This document shows positions 12,318 through 25,323 of a DNA stretch of 64,000 bases, in pieces. Origin of the DNA: Ophiostoma sp. CBS 140.51 (lineage: Eukaryota; Ascomycota; Sordariomycetes; Ophiostomatales; Ophiostomataceae); contig JANSLP010000033.1 in assembly GCA_029298735.1 (NCBI GenBank), positions 118,491 to 182,490 on the forward strand. Direction: 5' to 3'. Position 1 is the stretch's first letter. The number at the start of each line of letters is the position of its first letter. Made by a program: the position numbers and the translations under genes. Below the pieces are notes generated by a model. The model was not told where the DNA came from. It ran no database searches and saw nothing but the letters and a program-made list of their open reading frames with translations.

Positions 12318-13900
12318 TTTTTTGACTGGTTGTTTCACGCCCATTTCTTGTGAGCCTTGCTTTCTTGTGCTTTTTTTGTTTTATGTGGCTCATGGCAAAG
12401 GTGAAACGAGGCAAGTAGGGAGAGCTCAGGGAGGCGTTCTGGCAAAAATACCGTCCCACATACCAAGTGAGTATCGTAGCCTCCATCATCCGCATGCTTC
12501 TTGAGTGTGTGTGAGGGCGTGCACGGCGGTGAGCGCGGCAAATGGGAAGCAAGAAAAGGCTGCGCCTTTCTGGAGGGCCGACAAAAGGGAGGGAAAGACG
12601 TTGAGGAGCCAAGGGAGAGGCGACGTACGGGAGTATGTGGACAAAACATAACATCATCACCCTCCCTTTCTTCCTTGCCGGAGCGTGAAACAATTACGCA
12701 AAAAAGGCGGACATCCCACGGGCAAAGTCCCAACGGGCAAGAGCCGAGTATGGGATACGGGGAATGCAAAAAAGAATAGAAGAAAAAAGAGCTAGAAAGA
12801 ATGAAGGAAGGAATAAAATTGAATACATCGAAGTCGCCTTCACTGAGGAATGCGGGCTAGATTCTAGACTACCGTAAAGGCATTCGAAAAGCACGCGGCA
12901 CGTTTCAAACATCGATATATGGAAAGGCGTGGTATATGAGAGTACAAAAAGAAGACAATAATACAATAATGAATGATGAATGATGTGAGAATATGTTGAG
13001 CAATAAAAACATGCGAGAGACAAACATATGCACTGTGTGTATTGTCAATAAAGACGATATTGCTGTGAAAACAGAAAGTAATGTTTTGGTTTCTGTTTAC
13101 TTTCTTTGTTTGTATTTTATATAAAAAAAATGAAGCACGCAAGAAGTAATTCACTGTCAAATGGGATCGAAACTCACAAAATCTTGCTTTTCTCAAATAA
13201 AAAGCATTACTGTGAAGTAAAATAAGTAGAGAGGTTCAAATCGCTTTAAGCACTGCCCAACAACTGATTTCAACATCTACCGTGTTGATACTTGAAAACC
13301 AACGTCTCCGTCAGCCAATATCTCGGCCATGTCATTCATAAGACGGCATAAAACGACAATGAGAAGAACAGGACCCTGAGATGGAAAATCGACAAATGAG
13401 ATGGTGGACGAAGACGAGACGGAAAAGAATAGACGATTATCAACTTAACGTGAACATAAAGTTGACCATATCGTGAGACGTCCGATACCATACACCCTAC
13501 CTTCTATGGTGGCTTCTAGACCCCTGCGTCAACGTCGGACACCATTGCACATTGATGGCACACAAATAACACCACACCTGCAGGCCGTGATCATAACTAC
13601 TACGCCGAGTAAAGTGCTCCCTACGGAATTTGCCTTGCATCTCGTTTCGCTTGCAGTCGGTGACGGATGTTGTGCGGTCTTGGCATGCAAAGGGAGAGTG
13701 TTTTCTTTGTCTTTTCATCCGAGGATTATGCTCGTCTCTCGACGCAAGTTTCGTATTGTTCTCGTCGTCTTTCGTGTTTGCCTCCATCTTCAGACCGTAC
13801 ATCACTCTACGTCAAATAGATTAAACAATAATGCGTGGCATATGAACAGGCAATAACAAAACAGGGACACCTATATTGAATTATCCCAAAGACAACGAGA

Positions 13901-16900
13901 ACAGGCAGACCGTTGCATCGAAACACGTCGCTCGTCAATCAAGCTCCCGTCAATCACGCCAACACCGCCTCACATAGACATTGACCGCGAGCCAGTGGAT
14001 GAAGTTTGGCCGCTCAACCGCAATGTCTCCAGTGTTTTCAGTGTCTGTTCGCATTCACCCTTGTTAACCGTCGCCTTTTTTCTCCTATCGTCATCCCCGA
14101 CGTCGATCCCGGGTCCTCAAACAAAACGGGTTTTCTATTTTTTGTTACTGCCTTTTGTTGTTGCCGCTTGCCGTGCAGGCCTTTGACCCAGACGGGCTGC
14201 AACAGTGGTACAGAGTGGGCCGCAGTCTTTTCTTACCAACAGGGGAAGGAAGACGAAAATAAAACAGCGTCAAGAAATATCGAAAACATAATAAAGCCAC
14301 GATAACGCACCCTCAACCGTGGCCTGGCCTACCCGCGGGCGAACCGCCGATGCAAGAGAAGGCCGTGCATACACATCAGAGGGACATTAGGCTGTCGGGC
14401 CATTTTCTGATATCCTATTCGTTAAAATTATTTTGCAGGCGGCAGACAATCAATAAGAAGAAGACACACATTGTGCATTTAATGGCTGTTGGGAAGAGTT
14501 TTCATCCATTCTTTGTTGGTAAAATGAGTGACTGAGAATAGATGGACCAACAGACATATCGTAATAAGAGACTCGAATAGAAATTGCGATTGGTTTTGAG
14601 CTCACGAGCCAACAGCCAACTGTTATTCATTCAATATTTTCATACTGAGAATTTAGAAACGGGTTGTATGCAGAAATAGATATTGAAAACGAAATGGAAC
14701 GAAAACAAGGGAAACAATCCAATCTATTCTTTCCCTTTTCGTTCATTTACGCCCAATATATTTCATCGCCCAATCTATGCTCATTAAACAAAACAAACCG
14801 AAAAAAATCGAACAAACCAACAATCTTGCACCAATCACTTGCCGCCGCGGAAAGACAGGCGCAATAAATGATGTATTAAGGCGAAGAACGAATTCAATAT
14901 GGATAGGACAGGAAGATGAAAAGTCTGGTCGGCGCAATCTATCGCGATCTCGCTTGCCGTCCCAGCGAGTGGTCTTTGCTTTTCTGTTCTTCTCTTGCCA
15001 AAAAGGCCATGCAGCAGATCATATGGAGAAATAGAAAACCCCTTGAAGAGGGTGTCTATCAATTTACTGTGCAGTCGCCTTTTTGTGACGCTCGCCTGTC
15101 GGTCGGCACCGAAGCTGCTGTTCCGTGGGGCGAAGGCAGCTGTGATGCTGGGTTGCCTCTGATTGTGTTGGCTGGTTGCACATCAATGACACACTTCCAT
15201 ACTTTCATACTTCCCGTTCGGTCCCATCTGGAACTATGGTTGCGATATTGATTGGCATGCACTCTATACAGTTGCATTGGTACAGGCTTCGATGATGTGA
15301 ACGGGTAATGAGAGACAGGGTGCAATATCGAAAAGGCTCAGCAGCGGTATGGTGACCAGCAGAGTTTTCGATGAACGTCTCCAACACTTATTGATTATCT
15401 CATTGTCTTCCCACGTCTGTCCATTTTCAGACGATTCTCTGCCATAATCGCCATGCCTCGGGTGTTTCAATATCTTGGGTCAATATGATTTAGTTGTAGC
15501 CTTGCCTCATTGTCCAGAGGGTGTGTACTCAAAATCAACAAAAGATGAAAAGAAAACATCACCAGACAAGTCAGGAGACAACAATTATGCCAAACAAAAT
15601 GCAGAAAAGATAGGCGACCGCCTTGCTCCTTTGTTGGCCAGTCCTGTCGTGCCATTGAGGCGGAACCTTTTCCGACGTCCTTCCCAGCTCTCCTTCCCAG
15701 CTCTCTCCAAACAACGCTGAAACGGCGCATCATCGACCACTGCAAACACAGCCGGATAACCAACGGATGAATGAACCATCGCGTTCACAATTGCGTCGCG
15801 TTCAGCAATAATAAAGAAAAAGAGGCACAATACACACAATGCATAGCACACCCCCACGATAGATAGGCTGTCACTTGTACGTTTTATTCTTCTCTTCTTT
15901 CATCCCGTGCCTTTTCGATCTACCGTCGATCCCGTCTGTGTCATCTTTCTTGTCGTCTTCTATTTTCTTCTCCTTCTTTCGTCCGTATCGACATTTCGCC
16001 CGTCGCTTGTCGTCTTCCTTCCCGTGTTCTCACCTCATGTCTTTAATCATCCCTTGTTCCTTCCCGTCTTATGTTCTTGTAGTAAATTTCTTGTTATCAC
16101 CGATTACGGAGGCCGTCGAGACCGTTGGATGGCATTTTCAATTTCTTCTTTGCCTTTTTTTTATTACTCTCCCTTATCGACTGCAATATGACAACATTAA
16201 CAGACAAGAGGTGTGTGATAACTCAGGCCGTCCGACCGTACCTGCATCCTCTCGTCACAAAAACACTCTGCCGAGGATGAAGGCAAAGCAAGGGACTGAA
16301 AACAAAGAAGAAGAAACGTTCTCGAACCCGGACCGACTTCATTATCTGAAGCAGTCGCCTAGTATGATGTTCTTTACGTTACTCTTTACCGTCTGCAGTC
16401 TGTCTGCAGTCTGCAATGCACCGGACTTGTCTCCGGACGTCCTAAACCGTGGAATTGGGCCAATTACATGAAAGAGATGGCTGGCAGACTTGATCAAACG
16501 AGCTTCAGCTTCATCTTAGGCGTAGTTGTGAGCTGCATTCTATTGAGCCTCGCAATCATACAATCTACAGGGAGCAGGAAAGTCTGATTAGATCAGCCTC
16601 CTTGCTATTGTTGGCAATCAATAGTTTGTCCAAAAGGGGATTTCGAAGAAGAAAAGAAAAGGAAGGAACGGAGAGAAAAGTCTCAACAAAAAATTCTCCG
16701 TAGCGCCGTGCACTGTTAACGGCGAGCCCTTGAGGCTTGAAAGAGGACCCGTTGGCGGCCACATGGGGCATGTCTGACCAGGCCGGATGAAGAAGTTCGA
16801 GACAAGAAAAGAGGGGATACGATATGAGGGAAAAAGAAAGAAAGAAAGAAGAACAAGAAAAGGCAATACGAAGCAGCGCGCTCTAACAACATATCGAGAT

Positions 16901-19900
16901 GGTGTAGCTATAGATGAAAAAATTGGTAGCGACGAACGACGAACAATAAATGATGTGCATTAGCTTTGAAGTTTTGGAGCGAAGCAGTGTCTCAGTTGAG
17001 CGTCGACGGCTCGAGCTCCGAAGCTTCTCAAAGCTCGTAAGCTCTCAAAAGGTTTGCCAATAGTCTGTGCGGCCGGCGGGCACGGCCACCGCAAGCCTTC
17101 CCTTTTTGTGAGTTTACTACTTGTCAGTTTGTGACCGTCTATCTGCCGGCCGGCGTCGTTGTTTACTTTTAACCCTTTCCGGCCATGGCTCCCCCCGCTT
17201 TCCTTGACCATCATCGACTTCATCCCTTGCATGCTCTAGGCGCTGAAGGCTGCTTTTGTTCAACACTCCGCTGCAGACACTCTTCTCAGCGTCTTGCAGA
17301 AGATCGGTGATTGTCGAGCATGACGTCCTTTCTTTTTCTTTCATTTATTTAACAGAAGCCATCAACCAACTGACGGGGACTGTTGGCAGTAGGCAGTTAG
17401 CAGTCCTCTTTCTTGGGACAGCATCGTCGTCTTCATTCCGCGCTTCAGCCCTGGGGTCTTCAGCCTTTCTTCTCCCTCTGTCTCCCTTTGCCCCAAGCGG
17501 AAGAGGTCAGGGCTGACAAAAAACTCCGAGAAATCCCTAAGCGTCTGTTTGTTCTACCCAAAGTTATCGTCTAGTCCGCCCTTGTAGAAACGCTACAAAG
17601 ACTAGTGCGGTGGGAAGAGAGGGAGACCGCAAGACTACGAAACGAAAGGCGCTTAAACCGAGGAAGCGCACTCTTCTTTGTTTGACAACCCCCCCTTCCC
17701 TTCGTGTAAGTCGAACGGGCGGCCGAGGCTGGTTCGGGTGCTAAGCCACCAAAGCGACAAGAGTGAACGGCTGTCAGTTCCGCACTCTTCAGTCTTCAAT
17801 TCTCTATCCTACACTTGTTGGACGGCTAAGTCTCTCCCTTGTGGACGAGTGACCGTGGACGGTGACCGTCCTTTGAAAGGAAGAGCAATCGGGCGACGGC
17901 ACACGCATCCCCCGATGATCGAACCGTCTAGGTGTTTTTTGACGTTGTTGGCCCCCAAAACCCAACAGCACAGCAGCACCAAAGAGCACCAAAAACTCCC
18001 TTTGGGAGCCAGGGAGAGAGACGCCCTATCACGCCCAATCCCATCCTTTGGTAACACCCTTCCGGGGACATGCTTCGTTCGTGAAAGCTTTGTCCCGACC
18101 AACTTTTTGGGATTTTGGGACCACCGACCGCCTACAACAGGAGACCCCCGCGCTGCTGTCAGCCCTCTCGCGGCCTAGGAAGCTCTCCCTAGATGCGAGC
18201 TGTTGTTGGGAGAGAAGAGGCCGAATGAAGGGTGCGCTGCAAATGGCGGCGGCCGGCAACTGTCAAAGGTCCTACGATGCTTTCTTGGGACATTTCCTCC
18301 TTGGCTGGTAAGAATGGGAGGCCGATGAGGCCTAGCAGCCTACGAAGGGAGGTGCGGAAGGAAGAGGAAGCCTCTACAGGACATTGGGGAGATGGAGGGG
18401 GCAGAGACGGACGGCAACGGACAAGGACAGACAAGAACAGACAAGGAGTGCCCAGACACTGGCGACAGACGGACGGGTAAGTGATAGACGAGGGAAGGAC
18501 GAGTGTGGCGTGTATCCCCTCATTCTTATGCATTGTACCACCTCAACGGACACTCTGCCTCTGTTGCTGTATGACGCTGGTCGGGCAAATAGACGACCTA
18601 CGACCGCTGTCTTCTTCCGTATAGAAGCGACTGTGGCCGCCGTGAAGCCGTCTATTGGGATACAGCGAGGGACATTGACTGGCGATGGGCTTCTTAGGTT
18701 AGGGGCTTGGCTGGGAGTGCGGAACTGAAGCTTGATGCATTCAAGGGTGCATCAAAGGTGCAGGGAGGCAATGTTCGCCGACTTCGTACAGACCCCTTTG
18801 AGCTATCTCGATTATTTGTCCATGTGAATGCTTGTATCCTGTCCCTGCCATCGCTTCGCTGGATGCGTACAGTTGTTTCGCCTTGACAACGTTTGTGATT
18901 GTTCTGTGCCGTAGTGGCGGGTTGATCCCTATGAAGCAATATAGTAATGTACGTACACATAGCAAAACCCTGCAGATCTGTAGCAGGTGAACCATATGAC
19001 GAATGTCTGTGTAGTAGGCACTGTTTACGATACATTAGGGGCTCGTGATTGTTTGCATCGTGGCCGGTGCGGAGGTGGAAAAGTGTCCGCCAAATTTCAC
19101 AAATCGATGTAGATCCATCTGTTGCATGAAAGTAATGAAAAAATGGGATATTGGACACAAATCTGACGTATTCTCGATACTGAGCATTTTATTTGGTCAA
19201 AAAGTGTCTTGATACGCAATCACAAGGCTCTTGTTCCGTTGAATGGACGGAGGCTCGGAGGCTCGCTCCCGTTGTTTATATGAATATGTTTGTTTCTGGT
19301 TTTCTTGGCTCGGTACCAAACAGCAAATCTATCCCAGCCGACCCAACAACCAGGAGAGGCGCTGAAGGCGCAAGACTCATTGATGTAAATGTCCTTAAAG
19401 GGACTAAAAAGTGACGATCTCTGTATCGAAAAGTTAATTGGATGTTCGATATAAATTCATGTCAATGCACGTTTTCGTCATCCTGTGGCGATGTTTAATG
19501 TTTGTTGATCGGCGGGCAATGGATGTAGTTAGACGGATTGAATTGGATACAAGGCAACCCAAAGCTTCGCTTCTCAAATTGATGTTTGCAATCATAGTAG
19601 ATCTGATTGATTAGCATAAACTGTCATCTGACTAGGATCTTACCTGGTTGTCGACCCCTGATGATGTAAACAAAGTAAGAAAATAAACGGACTAAAAAGC
19701 TGTTATTATCAAATTGTCCTTTTCTTTCTACCCTACCATGTGCCCTACCATGCCGTCTCACGTCCATCACTGTCGTCCGCCACGTACGTCCGTCCAACGC
19801 CTCATCCGCCAATTGCAAGTGTGTGCGTATATTTCTCTTTCGCTCCATTTGTCGACTTGCACCTCGTGCTTTATGCATCATGCTGTGCCTCCCTCCGCAT

Positions 19901-22855
19901 CCCCGGGGTCATCTAGTGAGCTGTAGCCACTCCTTTTCTCTTTTCTCATCCTTCTCTCCCGAGCGCATTAAAGTGTGGCGCGGTGTTTCCCCAGGTCAAA
20001 GCGTGAAAGCATTGTGTTGCATAGTAGAGAGGGCAAGAGAAGAGGGAGAGAGAATTGTATGGCCATATCTCTATGCACCTACGGAAATCAAAAGACATGC
20101 CCCCAATCCTGGATGTGCAACGTCTCCCCCAGTCTTCTAGCTGCTCCTTCTCCTAATTGTCGTGCTCAGATCCTACTCGTGTATGGGCGCTATCAGTTGT
20201 CACATTTTACGGGGCGAGATGTAGGTTGCGTGAGAATGAGAGGGACGAGGACGAGGACGAGGACGAGGAGGGAAGGAGACGGGAGGGAAGATAGACTGGT
20301 CGGTGAGAAGAGGACAAGACGATCCGGCCGGAAGGTTTTCTTGTTCCTGTTGTTCCTTTCACATTTTTCTCGCTGTTCCTATCTGTGACCACCGTCATTC
20401 GTTGTGATCGTGTACTACCTGAGTGATGAAAACGTCTCGGCTGCTCTCCAGGCCACAGAACGTGCCTTGTTTCTGTTTTCGAGCACATTGACGACAAATA
20501 AAGAGGTGGATGACAAGGCGACTGATGAAACAACAGTAGGGACCAGTAAAAGCCTATTGACAGCCTCGTTTCCAGTTTCTGGAACGATCTTGAGAAACAG
20601 AAACAGATACAACTAGACACATAGATTTGAAACGTCGAAACGCTGTCAAACAGTATCCACTCGCGTGATCTTGCCATCTACTCTTTTCTATACCGCATGA
20701 GGTATTTGGTGATATTCGGTGACTACAAGGGAAAGAAGGCACGTTGTCTGTACGCTTCCGCGTATATATTTTTCTGAAGATATTGTCGTGCTGCAGTGTT
20801 TACATTTCTTGTGAAAGGTTTCCTATTCTGCTCACTTGTCATATTTTCCTTCTCTTCGTTCCATGCGACCTCTTTCCCAACCTCCTCGTACTCCTGCAAG
20901 CACCCGAGGGATCCCCTTATTTGTGCACCAGACAACGATTACATGTCTCTGTCGTGTCGTGTTTCTGGTCACGTATGTATAATCGTGTCTATTGACTGTC
21001 TTTTGTCGTGTTCTGTGCGCTCGACGATCCTTTGCCCGATACCTCATCACCCAATTCCTTCCTTGGAAGGATGATAGACAACTTTGTCCAGCCTCGTCTA
21101 TTGTTTCCCGATGATTGCGCAGGGTCAACAACAATAATTGCCACGAATATTGTTTGTTATCGGGTGTGACGTTATTGTCCCTGCTGTAATTGCTTCCCGT
21201 TATTGACTCTCTCTAGCCATAGTCGCCGCTCTCGACTGCGGTCTCTCGCCACGTGTCACGCCTGTAAACAGTAGACAATGTCGGCTCTGAATGCCCTGAA
21301 GCTACGTACTCATCTTGCCGAACTTGCTGCCCGCTAGACCGCTATTTAATACGTTTTCGGTAGGCGATCATGACTCTTTCCCGCGCCGCCTACTCGAGCG
21401 TCACAGAAAGCACATGATTTCTCGTGGTCCGGAGCACGCTTTGCTTTTTTAATCTCCCAGGCACTCTTTCTTGTCCACCATCCGTGTGTGCCTCTACCCG
21501 GGGGCTGGTGAAAGGTTGTGTACTGTAAAAGAGAGTGGGAGAGTGCATAAGTTGGTGACAGAGAGAAAAATAACGAAAACAGAACAGCAGAAATGGACCG
21601 AAGAATATGACAGCTCATGCTACCTAAAAGTTGGGGAGGGTAATCCTATGGGCGAGGTTGGTCGTCATACGAGCACACTCGAGGAAAGTCGACACGGGGC
21701 CTATGAAATGACTGATAGAGAATAGAGAGGTATGCCTCACGGCCGTCTCCGGCCAGACAGGTGGTTGGATTGTGCGACGACGACAGACAGCAAATACGAA
21801 GTAAAAGAAGGGCATGCCTCAGACAGATCACATGGGAGGACGGACCTGCAAGGCCGGCTACACAGATCGAAGGGTGTAGTGAGTGAGTGGGATGTGAGAA
21901 AAAAGACGCCGAAAAGCGCTCTGGACCTGGACCTGACTGGAGTTCCGGCTGCCTGTTGTGCACCACCACGAGAGACGTATGCAACGCTTACAACGCATGC
22001 ACCTCACCATGTTTGTTTCCGATGAGGGCGTTTATTTTGGAGTCGTTACTGCATCTCCATCCTTGCATCTTCGTTGCCTGCATCCTATTGCTGCATCTTT
22101 CATTTCTTCTTCTGCGTGGTTGTGATATTGGAGATCCTGCCCAGTTCCGTTTTGCCGTTCTTGTGCCTCTTTCCGCCAGGAAGGTCGTTGCGAGGTTGTG
22201 ATCATGTACGAATCTCGACTCGATGTTTGGGTCTCTCTTAACCTTGGCGCTTACGACGACACGTCAAGGGACATGTTTGGCCATGATGGGTTGTGCTAGA
22301 CTGATTGTGCATTGCATTGACCTTTTCTAAATGCTTCGTCTCATATGTCGCTGTAAGATGTCGCTATTGAAAAGAGAAATACAATCATGCAAAATCGTAG
22401 ATGCATCTCGAGATTTCAGAAGACACACCCAGACTTTGAAAATAGAAAGAATAAACGCCAACTGTGGCACTGTCTCTTCAAGACTGATCAAATGAATTCC
22501 ATAGTTTTTTACAGATGCTATCAGCAAGTCGCAGAGGTGATCGTGGTCTATGGGACGCGGCCATCGCTGAGCATCAGCGGTCGTTTCACCAGATGCTTCG
22601 TAACTTATTTGGCTTTCGGTACGAATTGTATATGCCGGCCATCTCCAAACACAACTGATGCCATAAAACATTATTGATTGTAGTCTAAAGAGTATCGTAC
22701 CAGAAACAACAGGACCCAGAACCCACCCGCAGCATAACAACGTAAAGCAGACCAGAACACAACGCAATAAAGGCAGGAAAGCACCAAAAATAAGAACGAA
22801 TGACATTAAAAGGGCCTGGATGTAGAAGACCTGGAAAAGTAATGCCATCATGACG
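13901..22855. other. Gene-poor spacer, right part of the desert
   Basis: No convincing CDS up to the 3' end of the CSN8-like gene. Frames are short and broken by stops. The longest near the gene (174 codons, minus, 22327-22851) is a hydrophobic frame just 3' of the CSN8-like stop and probably reflects base composition. There are GAAA-type runs near 16835-16860 and poly-pyrimidine DNA near 15880-16080. No tRNA, rRNA or transposon signature was recognised. Confidence 0.55.
20244..20267. repeat. (GACGAG)4 hexamer repeat
   Basis: Four perfect GACGAG units in non-coding DNA, followed by related GAGGGA/GAAGGAGAC words. Confidence 0.85.
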
Positions 22856-23959
22856 TTACGACGCCTTCGCCGGTGTGGCCCCCGCTGCTGCCGGCGCCTT
22901 AGCCTGCATCTTGCGGATCACGACGGCCTTACCGTCCAGCTCCCAGCCGACATTGTACTGCTTCTGCAGCTCCGGCCAGCCGAGCCCTGCTGATGCTTCT
23001 AAAAACTCAACGTTCTCAATCCTCAAGTAGGCCCGTCCAAAGCACTTGAGCGTGTGCACACGCAGGTCGTGCACGGCATACTCGAGCAGCTTGATCTGGT
23101 GGCCGTCGGCACAGCCGCCGCGACCGCCTCCTGGTGACGAAGGGTTGCCGATGAGCCGCCTCAAAGCCACCCAGTCGTCGTGTGCAAGGGCGCGCAGGGA
23201 GGTATCGACCGTCTTATTGTGCAGCTTGTAGAGGCAGCGCAGGTGATAAGCTTCGGCGAGGTCACCACGACGGCAGGCGGCGTCGAGGACGCGGTAGGCG
23301 GCGACTTCATGGAGTTCGACCGAGTTGAGCGGGCGGCGGCGGTGGATGCTGCGTAACAGATGCAAGATGGCTGGGTGGTAGGACTGCGGGTGTTTGGCGA
23401 GGATGGCGAGGCGGATGCAAAAGAGGTAGACTTGGGTGGCAAAGTCGTCGACGCGCCCCGTGGCGACAATGGCTTCACGAAGCTTGCGCAGGGCGGCCAG
23501 AACCATGGTGAGGTCGCGCGAGGCGGCGGCCAGTGCTTCAGTGGCCGCCGCTGTTGGTACAATGGTAAGGGGTGCGGATGATGAGGCGGCGGCCGGTGAT
23601 GGTGATGAGGTCGGCGACGACGACGCTGGAGGGGCATACCGTGAGTTCTGCAAGCCGCTTGGCTTTGCTTTGGCCTTTTCATTCAGCTCCAACGACGAAA
23701 AGCGCGCGAGCAGGCCATCGCGGTCATTGGCATCAGTGCAGAACTCGAGGTAGCGCTCGACAATCTTGCCGTAGAAGCGCTCCTGCGTCTTGAAGTCTGA
23801 GAGTCTACAGCCGTTAGTTCTGATAGTCAAGGATAACTGCTACACACGTACTCACCTCGTCTCGCCTTTGGAGGGCAGGCCATAGACCTCGAGAGGGTCG
23901 ACGTTGACCGGCCGCAGCCGGCCCCACCCGCCACTTGTTGGTCCGCGGAGGGGTGGCAT
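22856..23959 (-). CDS. CSN8/PSMD8/eIF3K-like PCI-domain protein
   Basis: Two exons, 23959-23856 and 23804-22856, are joined across a 51-bp intron (GTGAGT...CTGTAG). The join restores the frame (ACG-AGA-CTC) and gives about 350 residues. The N-terminus starts MPPLRGPTSGGWGRLRPVN. An Ala/Ser/Pro-rich linker covers roughly residues 85-125. It is followed by an all-helical region with repeats such as LAKHPQSYHPAILHLL and ends in a probable winged-helix segment (LLEYAVHDLRVHTLKCFGR) near the C-terminus. This order suits the CSN8/PSMD8/eIF3K branch of PCI proteins, which act as subunits or adaptors of the signalosome, the proteasome lid or eIF3. It is longer than a true CSN8, and I cannot say which complex it serves. 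The gene is followed on its own strand by the desert and preceded by the exonuclease-like gene in the same orientation. Confidence 0.75.
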
Positions 23960-24492
23960 CGCGACCTATGATGCCATTCTAGGCGGGGGATGAGTCGGGG
24001 AAACGTGAAGAGTAAGTGGGCTTAAAAAACAAAACCCGATTGAAAGGCGGTTATGATTGAAAAGAGAGATTTGTATGACACCTATTTGTTTTGGCTTGTT
24101 CCGCCGTCGTCGGGATCGGCTCGTGATGCGTGTTGGTTGACGCGGGAAGGTGCAAACGGCGCTAACCCGCCGAAAAATGCACCGCCACAGCACAATATCA
24201 AACTGTGGCGTTCGCAACCATGAGGGCATCACGAATCTTATGTATCAGTCATATCTGAAAAAAAATATTTATTGGAATGAGTAAAGTAATAAAGAGAAGC
24301 CTGGATATCGTAGCCCTGCCATGAGAACACCATAGTATAAAGAAACCCCGCAAAACGCCACCGTACCGACACCCAAAACAACCGTACTCCTCGTGATTAA
24401 CCTTGATAACCCGTATCCCATAATCCATAATCCATAACCCATAAACCTGTCGTATCTATGGCATCTCACACAATTTCTTTTCATTGTGTCGC
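23960..24492. other. Intergenic spacer between two minus-strand genes
   Basis: Contains the promoter of the CSN8-like gene and the 3' flank of the exonuclease-like gene. On the minus strand an AATAAA hexamer lies at 24268-24273, about 220 bp past the upstream gene's stop. A CCATAAT-type repeat lies at 24411-24446. No gene is seen. Confidence 0.5.
24411..24446. repeat. CCATAAT-type short tandem repeat
   Basis: About five imperfect 7-8 bp copies of (C)CCATAAT/CCATAAA in the 3' flank of the exonuclease-like gene. Confidence 0.7.
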
Positions 24493-25323
24493 TCAACGGA
24501 AAAGCACACCTGTCTTTTCCTTGTCTGCCCACGGACCGAGTGCTTTGGACGGCGACTGCGGGTCAAACCGTGGACCAAAGGCAGCATCCAGGCGCCGATA
24601 CGTCTCGACTCGGACCTTGGGAATCCATTCGCTCGTGATGCGGTCCAGGTAGATTGTGTGCAGCTGTGGCAGGTACCGGATGCTGTTGGCACAAAAAGCA
24701 ATCGTATCGTCGTCGAGTGGGCGTAGTCGAAACGCCGTTGTCGGTAGCCGGCTGGCCATGACTTTCTGTAGCCGAGCAATGTAGTCGCGCTCCGGTACTG
24801 GCAGGTGCAGGTCGTGGCGTATCGCCGAGTCAAGGTCCTGGACATATGTCAGGGAACGACCACCCGCACTTCCCACACTTCCGCGCCGGCCCCAGCCCTG
24901 GCACCGGGGGCTCTGGCGGCTTGCATTTTCAAAGAGCTGAAGGTCGATCACACCTTGGATGCGGACGTTGTGCTGCCCCCACAGAGCGTCGGCGGCGTCG
25001 CGGACGTCCCAAAAGACTTTTCGGAGCACTGGGTTCTCCAGGACGGACTGCAGCGTGAGACCAAAGACGGAGCGTGTCGTGAAGGCTTCGTGGCCGAGTT
25101 CCTGAATGTCGATGACGTAAATGTCTGGGTGGGGGAACGCGCGGACGGCGATGAGCGAGAGGTCGCCCTGGCGGCTGAGGCGGTGGCCGTGGAGGGCAAT
25201 GTAGAGTCGCTGGGAGGAGCAGACGGTCGCGAGAAAGGAGCGTAGGTGACCGAGGCTGGTGATGGCTTCTGGTTTCCTTGCGGGCACGAACGCTCCTCGC
25301 GATGCCGAGCGAGGCCGTGACAT
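24493..25323 (-). CDS. DEDD-type 3'-5' exonuclease-fold protein, probably catalytically dead
   Basis: A single exon of 276 residues. The order of motifs matches the RNase D/Egl/EXD1-type 3'-5' exonuclease domain: Exo I near residues 40-58 (LYIALHGHRLSRQGDLSLI), Exo II near 103-130 (VFWDVRDAADALW then GVIDLQLFE) and Exo III near 200-222 (RLRPLDDDTIAFCANSIRYL). The fold markers survive, but each expected metal ligand is replaced. The Exo I Asp and Glu are Ala43 and His45, the Exo II Asp is Ala110, the Exo III Asp is Ser214, and the accessory Tyr is Phe210. Such domains elsewhere can bind RNA without cutting it, which is the likely role here (inference). An active enzyme is very unlikely unless the alignment is wrong. 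The ATG at 25323 is the first in frame and the frame has no introns. Confidence 0.8.
   Translation of the reverse strand: MSRPRSASRGAFVPARKPEAITSLGHLRSFLATVCSSQRLYIALHGHRLSRQGDLSLIAVRAFPHPDIYVIDIQELGHEAFTTRSVFGLTLQSVLENPVLRKVFWDVRDAADALWGQHNVRIQGVIDLQLFENASRQSPRCQGWGRRGSVGSAGGRSLTYVQDLDSAIRHDLHLPVPERDYIARLQKVMASRLPTTAFRLRPLDDDTIAFCANSIRYLPQLHTIYLDRITSEWIPKVRVETYRRLDAAFGPRFDPQSPSKALGPWADKEKTGVLFR

Larger units (their letters stand above)
7621..13900. other. Gene-poor spacer, AT-rich middle part of the desert
   Basis: No supportable gene. The DNA is AT-richer than the flanks, most of all at about 8857-8972 (runs of TTTAT/ATATTT) and through 10.2-13.3 kb. Frames here are short, broken and without family signatures. 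A decayed transposon is possible, but I could not recognise gag, pol or transposase motifs in any frame. Short tandem repeats and one hairpin are listed separately. Confidence 0.55.

Noticed and set aside
8706..13265. TTGTTGGG at 8706 and CCCAACAA near 13255 as LTR or inverted element ends
   Set aside because: Only an 8-base match, no second LTR copy, no gag/pol motifs in between and no target-site duplication seen.
16310..16400. Possible tRNA on the minus strand (GGGTTCGAGAAC like a B box)
   Set aside because: The T-arm cannot pair, and no acceptor stem or A box lies at the right distance.
22327..22851. 174-codon hydrophobic frame just 3' of the CSN8-like gene, same strand
   Set aside because: It is out of frame with the gene, has rare-type codons for this genome and resembles chance Leu/Phe/Val content of AT-rich DNA. 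It probably lies in the 3' UTR.
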